Shown: piece after piece, positions 1-6,010 of the stretch
Layout of the letters: every line of letters starts with the position of its first letter
Numbering within the stretch: the stretch's first letter is position 1
Assembly (NCBI GenBank): GCA_023134755.1
Contig: JAGLUM010000295.1
Location: 1-11,508 of the forward strand
Direction: 5' to 3'
From: Fidelibacterota bacterium
GTDB lineage: Bacteria > Fidelibacterota > Fidelibacteria > Fidelibacterales > Fidelibacteraceae
DNA: 11,508 bases
The notes under the pieces: generated by a model
Database searches by the model: none
What the model saw: the letters and a program-made list of their open reading frames with translations, nothing else
What the model was told of the DNA's origin: nothing
Translations under genes and position numbers: made by a program

Positions 1-432
1 GGTATTCTTGCGCTTGGTGAGGCAATTCGCCAGTGTAAACTGGAAATGGATGAGAATAAAACGCGCATCTCTGTTTTGCGTGACCGTCTGGAAGCCGGTA
101 TTATGAATAATCTTGACCATGTTTCCATTAATGGTGATCCGGCACACAGGACATATAATATAACGAATATATCATTTCTAAATATTGAAGGTGAATCCAT
201 TTTACTTCGTCTGGACATGCATGGTATTGCGGTTTCGACCGGTAGTGCCTGCTCTACGGATTCTTTGGAACCGAGTTACGTCATTATCGCACTGGGTGTT
301 GATCCGGTAATCGCGCACAGTTCTATCCGCTTTTCACTGGGTAGGGAAACAACAGAAGCCGATATAGATAAAACCATCAAAGCAGTTACCGAAACAATAA
401 CATTCCTACGTAAAATGAGCCCGATCATTTAA
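1..432 (+). CDS. Cysteine desulfurase (NifS/IscS family), C-terminal part
   Basis: This is the last 143 residues of a PLP-dependent cysteine desulfurase, which takes sulfur from L-cysteine as an enzyme persulfide for Fe-S cluster, thiamine or tRNA thiolation. The frame is open from base 1, so the start and the PLP-lysine region lie outside the window. The active-site loop STGSACSTDSLEPSY is visible, with the sulfur-accepting Cys codon at 250-252. It is followed by the family's conserved AHSSIRFSLGR stretch and a TTEADID segment. The loop length and sequence match group I (IscS/NifS) enzymes rather than SufS. The protein ends soon after LRKMSP, so it lacks the longer tail that E. coli IscS has. 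No iscU or other Fe-S gene follows, so its dedicated role cannot be told from this side. The family call is secure; the choice between iscS and nifS is open. Confidence 0.95.
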   Translation, partial: GILALGEAIRQCKLEMDENKTRISVLRDRLEAGIMNNLDHVSINGDPAHRTYNITNISFLNIEGESILLRLDMHGIAVSTGSACSTDSLEPSYVIIALGVDPVIAHSSIRFSLGRETTEADIDKTIKAVTETITFLRKMSPII

Positions 433-473
433 GAATAATGTTAAGCCAGACATACTAATATGAAAGGAATGCA

Positions 474-1097
474 ATGCAAAATGTTCAATTGATCGATCAC
501 CCCTTAACCAAGCATTCACTCACAATCTTACGGGATAAAAATACTGATACTGAAACATTTCGGCGGCATACAGCCATTGTTTCACAAATTATTATTATGG
601 AAGCCAGTCGAACGTGTAAACTGAATGTAAAGCAAATTGAAACACCTGTTGCATCTATGCAGGGCTATGAAATTTACCGCTCCCTGATATTTGTACCGGT
701 ACTGCGCGCAGGTATTTCGATGTTAGTTCCAGCACGCGATTTTTTGCCCTGGACTTCAGTTGGTTTTATTGGTCTGGAACGCGATGAAGAAACCGCTATT
801 GCCCATGAATATTATCAAAAATTTCCTGAACATATTGAAAAAAAACTGATAATGGTTCTGGACCCGATGCTCGCTACCGGAGGATCTGTTTCCGATACGA
901 TTTTCCAGCTTAAAGAAAAAGGTGCAAAACGCATTGCCATTGCCTGTATTGTCGCGGCTCCCGAGGGAATTAAACGAATTAATAAAGAACATCCCGATGT
1001 TAAAATTTATACAACTGCTATTGATGATCATCTGAATGATAAAAAATATATTGTTCCCGGATTGGGAGATTTCGGGGATCGATATTTCGGGACATAA
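474..1097 (+). CDS. upp: Uracil phosphoribosyltransferase
   Basis: Upp converts uracil and PRPP to UMP and pyrophosphate in the cytoplasmic pyrimidine salvage pathway. The 207 residues match the usual bacterial length of about 208. The PRPP-binding loop DPMLATGGS is at residues 130-138, the VPVLRAG segment at 74-80, VAAPEGI at 160-166, and the uracil-binding C-terminus YIVPGLGDFGDRYFGT at 192-207, all as in the E. coli enzyme. The ATG at 474 is preceded by GAAAGGAA at 462-469, a good ribosome binding site. The gene starts 41 bases after the cysteine desulfurase stop, so the two may be co-transcribed. It ends only 7 bases before the convergent permease gene. No truncation or missing motif is seen. 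I consider the assignment firm. Confidence 0.97.
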   Translation: MQNVQLIDHPLTKHSLTILRDKNTDTETFRRHTAIVSQIIIMEASRTCKLNVKQIETPVASMQGYEIYRSLIFVPVLRAGISMLVPARDFLPWTSVGFIGLERDEETAIAHEYYQKFPEHIEKKLIMVLDPMLATGGSVSDTIFQLKEKGAKRIAIACIVAAPEGIKRINKEHPDVKIYTTAIDDHLNDKKYIVPGLGDFGDRYFGT

Positions 1098-1104
1098 GAA
1101 ACAA

Positions 1105-2955
1105 TCAGCTTTCCCGTTTTCTATTCGATAATAAGATAACATCCCGCAATTCTTCTTCATTTCGGGCTGTCATCCATTGTTTTTCAAATTCACTTTCATG
1201 TACAAGATTCGCAATTGCCATTAATGCACGTAAATGGTAACTGCGTTCATCCAACGATCCGATTAATACAAACATGGTATGTACCGGTTCAGTCGTTTCT
1301 GAAAAGCGCACCCCTTCTTTACACCGTATCGGTATAATATCAAAACATTTTTCACCGGGTACAATAATGTGCGGGATAGCCAATCCCGGTCGAATAATAG
1401 TACTCGACTGGCGTTCACGCTCTTTAAATCCCTTAATGAGAATTTCCGGGGAAATTTCCCAACGTTTAGAAAAATTCTCTGCAATATCAAGTATGAGGTT
1501 TTCTATCGTAGGTGATCCCGAGATATCCATAATTACGCAGCTTTTGATTAATTGATCAAAACGGTCATCAATAATTTCATCACGTTCTATCACAATATCG
1601 CGTAATTCGCGCTCCAGGGTAGAGCTTTTCAATTCTTTTGCAGTAATCCGCTCAATAATATGCATCAATGCGGATGTCCGGTCAATACGTTTACGGGCAT
1701 ATCCAAAATAAATAATGATACCAAGTATAAAAAATAAGCTGCTGATAACCAGAGGGACCAAGCCCATACTAGCCAATAAAAATAAATATGAAATAATGGC
1801 GAAAATGGGTAGATAAGGATACAAAGGAAGTTTATACTTAGGACGATAATTTTGAATCTTGCTTTCCCGCATAACAATAACTGAAACATTATTCATCATA
1901 AAAAGAATGATCTTTAATGTAGATGCGGTTTTCACCAGATTCTCAATATTAAGAAAAATAATTACAATTATCATAAATACACTGGTAAACAGAATGGAAA
2001 TTACCGGAGTATTAAAACGATAATGTAAACGTGAAAAGAATCCCGGCAGTAATTGATCTCTGCTCATCGCCAGGGGAGTTCGCGATGCAGCCAGGATTCC
2101 AGCATTTGCTGTTGTAATAAAAGCAATCATCGCTGCAACACTTAAAATTATAATTCCTGTTTTTCCCATCAGACGATCAGCTCCCAAGGAAAGAGGTATT
2201 GATGATCCGGATAATTCCTGAGGAGGAACAAGTCCGACGGTAACTCCTGTAGCAAGAAGATAAATAAGTGTTACAACAGAAAATGATAACAGCATTCCAA
2301 GTGGGATATTACGGCCAGGATTTTGTATCTCTTCTGCAACACTGGCAATCTTGGTCAATCCCCCAAAAGAGACAAACACCAAACCGGCAGTAGCGACCAC
2401 AGAAAAAATACCGTGCGGCATAAAGGGTGTATACAATTCCGGCTGAGTGGAAACAAATCCCCGTCCGATATAAAGCCCAAGGATAGTGATTAATATCATA
2501 ACCAGCGCAACTTGAATATGGCCGGTTACTTTGACACTTACTATATTAAAAATAGTAAACAGCAAGCAAATCGCAACGGCAATAATTTTAATTTCATTGG
2601 GGGTTATATTAGGATATAAGAGAATGGCAAAGGCACCTATACCAATTAAGGCAAAAGCACTTTTAAAACTGAGCGAAAACCAATTTGCAAATCCACCGAA
2701 CATCCCCAATAAGGGTCCTAAACTGCGATCTATAAAAAAATATACTCCCCCTGATTTCGGCATTGCAGTAGATAATTCTGCTTTTGCGAGCATACTGGGA
2801 ATAATTAATATTGCCGCCAACATGTAGGCCAGTATCATTGCCGGTCCCGATTTTGCGTAGGCCAGGCCCGGGAGAATAAAAATACCTGAACTTATCATCG
2901 CACCGGTTGATATAGAAAAAACATCAAGAAGCTTTAACTCTTTTTTAGTAGACAT
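1105..2955 (-). CDS. APC-family amino acid permease with C-terminal PTS EIIA type-2 domain
   Basis: The protein has 616 residues from the ATG at 2955. The N-terminal ~420 residues are an APC-superfamily secondary transporter with about twelve hydrophobic segments. Visible motifs are GAMISSGIFILPG (18-30), AELSTAMPKSGGVYFF (59-74), the EEIQNPGRNIP segment (208-218) and AASRTPLAMSRDQLLP (289-304). After a charged linker (about 420-470), residues ~470-610 look like a PTS EIIA domain of the fructose/mannitol/Ntr type. It contains GLAIPH with the predicted phospho-accepting His529, and the second conserved histidine, His574, in the HLRALMAIANL segment. The inferred role is amino acid uptake or exchange at the inner membrane, gated by PTS-type phosphorylation; the substrate is unknown. 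I preferred the ATG at 2955 over a TTG at 2973 because GGGAA lies 5 bases upstream of the ATG, while the TTG has no ribosome binding site. No PTS enzyme I or HPr gene is in the window. Confidence 0.9.
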   Translation of the reverse strand: MSTKKELKLLDVFSISTGAMISSGIFILPGLAYAKSGPAMILAYMLAAILIIPSMLAKAELSTAMPKSGGVYFFIDRSLGPLLGMFGGFANWFSLSFKSAFALIGIGAFAILLYPNITPNEIKIIAVAICLLFTIFNIVSVKVTGHIQVALVMILITILGLYIGRGFVSTQPELYTPFMPHGIFSVVATAGLVFVSFGGLTKIASVAEEIQNPGRNIPLGMLLSFSVVTLIYLLATGVTVGLVPPQELSGSSIPLSLGADRLMGKTGIIILSVAAMIAFITTANAGILAASRTPLAMSRDQLLPGFFSRLHYRFNTPVISILFTSVFMIIVIIFLNIENLVKTASTLKIILFMMNNVSVIVMRESKIQNYRPKYKLPLYPYLPIFAIISYLFLLASMGLVPLVISSLFFILGIIIYFGYARKRIDRTSALMHIIERITAKELKSSTLERELRDIVIERDEIIDDRFDQLIKSCVIMDISGSPTIENLILDIAENFSKRWEISPEILIKGFKERERQSSTIIRPGLAIPHIIVPGEKCFDIIPIRCKEGVRFSETTEPVHTMFVLIGSLDERSYHLRALMAIANLVHESEFEKQWMTARNEEELRDVILLSNRKRES

Positions 2956-2960
2956 GTTTA

Positions 2961-2965
2961 TTCCC
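2961..2965 (-). promoter_or_regulatory. Ribosome binding site of the permease-EIIA gene
   Basis: On the minus strand GGGAA lies 5 bases before the ATG at 2955. This decides the start in favour of that ATG rather than the in-frame TTG 18 bases upstream. Confidence 0.6.
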
Positions 2966-3062
2966 AAGTTCAATATATTTAATATAATTATTTTAAATGT
3001 ATAAAGAACATTTTTTTGAAATATTTTCTATGGAGTAAAATATTGAAGGCAGTAGAGCGAAT

Positions 3063-3095
3063 AGCATTGCTTTACCGCATGAAAAATACAATGCT
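3063..3095. repeat. Imperfectly placed inverted repeat in intergenic region
   Basis: AGCATTG at 3063-3069 is matched by its reverse complement CAATGCT at 3089-3095 with a 19-base loop. It sits in the 157-base gap between the 139-residue membrane protein (stop at 3113) and the permease start. Neither strand has a T-run after the stem, so it is not a typical rho-independent terminator. It may be a weak hairpin or a protein-binding site, or it may be chance in AT-rich DNA. The rest of this gap (2956-3112) shows no gene. Confidence 0.25.
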
Positions 3096-3112
3096 GGCAA
3101 CTGGGATAATAG

Positions 3113-3532
3113 TTATTTTTTTGCTACATTTACTTTATCTAAATCTTCTATAATATCCTGAAGTTCATTTAATTGACGTGATAAATTATTAATACGAAAT
3201 TCGATAGAATTAAGGATCCAAAATTGGAAATGGTCTATCTTAGACTGACGGCTTATCATCCAAATAATCTTTATAGAAACCAGAAAAATACCAATTTCAA
3301 TGGAAAATAAAGGGGGAAGCGGAATATTATTCAATCCAAACACATGCCGCATAATATCAAAAGCAAAAAGCAAAAAAATTAAAGTTATGAAAATCCAGTT
3401 GATTTTTTTGTCACGTTTTATATCACTAGTACTTCCAATTTGTCCAATTAATTGCCTAATGCGTTCACGTTCATCCTGATATGATTTAATCTGGGCTTCA
3501 AGCTCTTCAATATTATGTGTGTTTATATCCAT
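3113..3532 (-). CDS. Hypothetical coiled-coil protein with two membrane segments
   Basis: This 139-residue protein belongs to no family I can name. Residues ~6-34 are a charged helix with heptad-like spacing (IEELEAQIKSYQDERERIRQLI). Two hydrophobic segments follow at about 45-63 and 75-93, separated by a short proline-containing stretch. A second amphipathic, probably coiled-coil helix (about 105-134) precedes a basic end. This predicts a helical hairpin in the membrane with both coils on the same side, able to oligomerise or dock a partner. AGAGGAT precedes the ATG at 3532 at good distance, so the start is well supported. It is transcribed in the same direction as the upstream genes but is separated from them by a 204-base gap, so it may have its own promoter. 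It encodes no visible catalytic motif. It is a real gene on length, ribosome binding site and plausible topology; the function is unknown. Confidence 0.75.
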   Translation of the reverse strand: MDINTHNIEELEAQIKSYQDERERIRQLIGQIGSTSDIKRDKKINWIFITLIFLLFAFDIMRHVFGLNNIPLPPLFSIEIGIFLVSIKIIWMISRQSKIDHFQFWILNSIEFRINNLSRQLNELQDIIEDLDKVNVAKK

Positions 3533-3736
3533 CTTAATTATCCTCTTTTTTCATGATAATGTAATCATTTCAAGTCAGATATGAAAATAATTTTAACAGG
3601 AAGGGAATCAGTAGGCAGAAGGCAGAAGGTAGTAAGCAGTAAGCAGTAAGCAGTAAGCAGTAAGCAGAAGTTAGAAGAAAAACAGAAAAAACAGAAAGTT
3701 AATATTTATCAGTAGTGAGATGGATAGACATTGGTA
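3533..3736. other. Intergenic region with heptamer array
   Basis: This 204-base gap lies between the stop of the SemiSWEET-like gene and the start of the 139-residue protein. It contains the heptamer array (3609-3678), an A-rich stretch just after it, and a short inverted repeat, ATGAT (3553-3557) with ATCAT (3564-3568), close to the start of the downstream gene. A promoter for that gene would be expected here on the minus strand, but I see no convincing -35/-10 pair. No RNA gene is apparent. Confidence 0.6.
3609..3678. repeat. Heptameric tandem repeat array (about 10 units)
   Basis: Ten contiguous 7-base units can be read from 3609: CAGTAGG, CAGAAGG, CAGAAGG, TAGTAAG, four copies of CAGTAAG, CAGAAGT and TAGAAGA. 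The four perfect CAGTAAG units occupy 3637-3664 and the outer units are degenerate. On the plus strand the units introduce TAA/TAG stops; on the minus strand (CTTACTG) they do not, but no gene runs through. The array is entirely intergenic. Short heptameric repeats of this general kind are known from cyanobacteria and other bacteria. A 7-base period points to slippage or a helix-scale repeat rather than a coding triplet repeat. Confidence 0.9.
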
Positions 3737-4021
3737 TTAATCTGTAATGATCTGTGAGTTGTTTTTCTTTTCGTAGCTGCGATTACGCGCATAAAGTAAA
3801 ACATCGATTGCGACCATCAAAAGATTAAGTCCATAAAGATAAATTACAGGATCATAATGAAATACCAGTTTATGCAGGATCCCGGCTATGTATCCACACA
3901 TCACAATAAGCATAAATAAAAGACTTTTTCCTTTAGTGGATTTTGAAGTCCATGACCGGTAAATGGAAAATGGCCACGCGGCCCCAAAACATATCAGCAT
4001 AATAATTTCAAAGTGACTCAT
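3737..4021 (-). CDS. SemiSWEET/PQ-loop-like small membrane protein
   Basis: The 94 residues contain about three hydrophobic segments (roughly 5-21, 33-52 and 57-77), the size and topology of one PQ-loop/SWEET repeat. The segment WPFSIYRSWTSKSTKGKS (16-33) resembles the PQ-loop region of SemiSWEET transporters (Pro-Gln, then a Lys/Trp-rich turn and STK.xS). The glutamine of the PQ pair is replaced by Phe here. SemiSWEETs dimerise to move sugars, but this shorter family is uncharacterised as far as I know, so the substrate is an open question. The ATG overlaps the stop of the upstream secreted-protein gene as TAATG, and GGAG lies just upstream, so translation is probably coupled. The family resemblance is moderate; the membrane topology is clear. 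Confidence 0.7.
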   Translation of the reverse strand: MSHFEIIMLICFGAAWPFSIYRSWTSKSTKGKSLLFMLIVMCGYIAGILHKLVFHYDPVIYLYGLNLLMVAIDVLLYARNRSYEKKNNSQIITD

Positions 4022-4725
4022 TAATCTCCATGGAAATATAAATCTTTTATAGGTGTTTCATCTATCCAGATACTCTGTTCAATGCGTATCCAGCCGGTAA
4101 GGCCAAGCACAGACTGTATCAGATAATAACAATATTCTTCGTCAAATTCAGCAAGCAGAACACTGACATTTTCTCCTTTATGTATGGTCGTTACTGCTCG
4201 TTTTTGTCGTTTTGTTTCATAAATAAAAAAATCTTTTCGTGCCTGACTATGAATATTGATACCATAAAACGGTTGTTTCTTTTCCTTTATTCTGCCATTT
4301 TTCAGATAGTATATCTGACTCCGGCTGAACATTTCATTCATAGAACCTCTGGCAATAATAATGCCGGTTCCTGAAAAAGAGAGATGATCCGTATGCAGTA
4401 CAAATGCCGGTTCGTGAAAAACCCCTTCCCGGTAAAACAAGTATTTTGCATCTCCGCTTTCACCCATTGTAAACAAAATCGAGTATAATTCTCCGTCTTC
4501 ATGGTTTGCTACATATTCCATCACTTTGATAAATCCGGTGGTATCACCCTGAGCATAATAAAAAGGATCTTCATAGGGAAGTTTGTCACACGTGGTATTA
4601 AATACGGTTGCGACACCTGTATAGCTAACTTTCATCCAGGGATATGGTTTAATCTCGATAAGGTGATTTTCTTGTGCTGAAAGTACGGCGGTTAAAAAAA
4701 TAGCGATCAGTGCATATTTTTTCAT
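4021..4725 (-). CDS. Secreted protein with C-terminal SH3-like domain
   Basis: The protein has 234 residues from the ATG at 4725. The N-terminus has a classical signal peptide: MKKY, a hydrophobic core (about 5-15) and a likely signal peptidase I site after LSA (residue 17). There is no lipobox cysteine, so the mature protein is probably periplasmic or exported. The middle part (about 20-170) is rich in beta-type and aromatic residues and matches nothing I recognise. Residues ~183-217 (KGENVSVLL through GLTGWIRIEQ) resemble a bacterial SH3 domain, which often binds cell wall or peptides. A TTG at 4737 and an ATG at 4728 are also in frame, but GGGAG (4731-4735) is correctly spaced (5 bases) only for the ATG at 4725. 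The gene begins 16 bases after pgi and overlaps the next gene by one base. Function unknown. Confidence 0.75.
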   Translation of the reverse strand: MKKYALIAIFLTAVLSAQENHLIEIKPYPWMKVSYTGVATVFNTTCDKLPYEDPFYYAQGDTTGFIKVMEYVANHEDGELYSILFTMGESGDAKYLFYREGVFHEPAFVLHTDHLSFSGTGIIIARGSMNEMFSRSQIYYLKNGRIKEKKQPFYGINIHSQARKDFFIYETKRQKRAVTTIHKGENVSVLLAEFDEEYCYYLIQSVLGLTGWIRIEQSIWIDETPIKDLYFHGD

Positions 4726-4730
4726 CATTT

Positions 4731-4735
4731 CTCCC
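4731..4735 (-). promoter_or_regulatory. Ribosome binding site of the SH3-like secreted protein
   Basis: GGGAG on the minus strand lies 5 bases before the ATG at 4725. It contains part of the alternative TTG codon, which argues against that TTG as the start. Confidence 0.6.
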
Positions 4736-4741
4736 AAGGTA

Positions 4742-6010
4742 TTAGATGCCCGGTTTTCTTAATAGCTTAAACATGTTGCGTTTATATGCTTCAACACCCG
4801 GCTGATCAAAAGGATTTACACCCAGCATGTACCCTGAGAGGGCAACACTGACCTCAAAAATCACACAGAGTTTGCTGAGATGTTCTTCATTAAGGTAATC
4901 CAAATGAAAAACTGCCGTGGGCACACCACCGTCTTCGTGAGCTGCCCGGGTTCCTTCAAAGGCTTTTTGGTTGACATAACTCAAACTGCGGCCGGAAAGA
5001 TAATTTAATGTATCAAGATTAGTTTCATCGTACGGTATTTCAATATCTTCCTGATAGTGATCCACTACGAGGAAAGTTTCAAAGACAGACCGTACTCCGT
5101 CCTGAATCCACTGACCCATGCTGTGGAGATCTGTTGTTAAATCTATACTGGCAGGAAAAATACCCTTGCCGTCTTTTCCTTCGCTTTCACCAAACAATTG
5201 TTTCCACCATTCAGAAAAATAATGCAGGCGCGGTTCAAACGAGGAAAGCAGTTCAATTCCTTTTCCGTTGCGGTAGCAGACTGTTCGGCTGACAGCATAC
5301 TGCAATGCAGTATTTTGTTTATCTTTGGATAAGGCAGTTTTAAATCCAGCAACAGCACCGCGGATAATTTGATCTATATTGGCACCGGCTGTCAGAATAG
5401 GCAGTAAACCTACAGGAGTCAGCAGAGAAAAGCGTCCACCGACATTATCAGGAATCACAAAGCTGCGGTATCCTTTTTTATCTGCCAAGGTACGGAGGGC
5501 ACCTTTGTTTGCATCCGTCGTAACAATAATCCGTTTCGTTACTGATTCTTTGTATTTCTTTTCTGCAAGTTCGCGTAATATCCGGAATGCAATACCCGGT
5601 TCTGTTGTGGTTCCGGACTTGGAGATCACATTGATATAAAAATCACGGGATTCCAATTCCTTCAGCAGTTGTGTTAATTCAAGGGGAGAAAGATGATGAC
5701 CGATAAAGCGTATGCGGTGCTGATCTCCGAAAAGGGCATGAATAATTGCTTTTGCTCCGAGATAGGACCCTCCAATGCCAATACATACCAATAGATCACC
5801 GGAATCATGAATTTCTTTTGCCGTTTTCTCCAGCGAAATTACGCTACCCGGAGACTGGTCAGGTAAATCCAACCATCCTAAAAATTCATTCCCTTTACCT
5901 GTGCGTGAGATCAAGTGATCTAAGGCGTTTTCTGCTTCTTTTTGTATTGAGGGAAACTGAGCCGCATAACGTTTACGAATAAGTTCATCAATAAATTGTA
6001 TCATGGTCAT
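4742..6010 (-). CDS. pgi: Glucose-6-phosphate isomerase
   Basis: Pgi interconverts glucose-6-phosphate and fructose-6-phosphate in the cytoplasm, serving glycolysis and gluconeogenesis. At 422 residues it is the short bacterial form, like those of Bacillus and Thermotoga rather than the ~550-residue E. coli type. Visible elements are CIGIGGSYLGA (76-86) and SKSGTTTEP (130-138) for phosphate binding, the first signature around GGRFSLLTPVG (191-201), GESEGK (274-279) with the expected catalytic glutamate, the conserved His296 in TDLHSMGQ, and the second signature GYMLGVNPFDQPGVEAYK (393-410) ending in the conserved lysine. The start codon shares its A with the stop of the upstream PLP-enzyme gene (TAATG), so translation is likely coupled. 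A second in-frame ATG two codons later is an equally possible start. No irregularity is seen. Confidence 0.97.
   Translation of the reverse strand: MTMIQFIDELIRKRYAAQFPSIQKEAENALDHLISRTGKGNEFLGWLDLPDQSPGSVISLEKTAKEIHDSGDLLVCIGIGGSYLGAKAIIHALFGDQHRIRFIGHHLSPLELTQLLKELESRDFYINVISKSGTTTEPGIAFRILRELAEKKYKESVTKRIIVTTDANKGALRTLADKKGYRSFVIPDNVGGRFSLLTPVGLLPILTAGANIDQIIRGAVAGFKTALSKDKQNTALQYAVSRTVCYRNGKGIELLSSFEPRLHYFSEWWKQLFGESEGKDGKGIFPASIDLTTDLHSMGQWIQDGVRSVFETFLVVDHYQEDIEIPYDETNLDTLNYLSGRSLSYVNQKAFEGTRAAHEDGGVPTAVFHLDYLNEEHLSKLCVIFEVSVALSGYMLGVNPFDQPGVEAYKRNMFKLLRKPGI

Noticed and set aside
756..1160. 134-codon minus-strand open frame antisense to upp
   Set aside because: It lies fully across the well-supported upp gene and the end of the permease, has no family resemblance and a low-complexity composition typical of an antisense frame.
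2956..2973. Upstream TTG start for the permease (six extra residues)
   Set aside because: No ribosome binding site precedes the TTG, while the ATG at 2955 has a well-spaced GGGAA and yields the usual N-terminus of the family.
3063..3095. Rho-independent terminator for the 139-residue gene or the permease
   Set aside because: The inverted repeat has a 7-bp stem, a 19-base loop and no following T-run on either strand.
3079..3153. 24-codon plus-strand frame for a hydrophobic peptide (starts MKNTMLATG), overlapping the 3' end of the 139-residue gene antisense
   Set aside because: It resembles a small toxin-like membrane peptide, but there is no ribosome binding site before the ATG and half of it is the antisense of a coding region in AT-rich DNA.
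3553..3568. Operator-like inverted repeat ATGAT-N6-ATCAT upstream of the 139-residue gene
   Set aside because: The 5-bp arms are AT-rich and easily found by chance; no second copy or regulator gene supports it.
3609..3678. Possible CRISPR array
   Set aside because: The units are 7 bases long and directly abut, with no spacers, and no cas gene is present.
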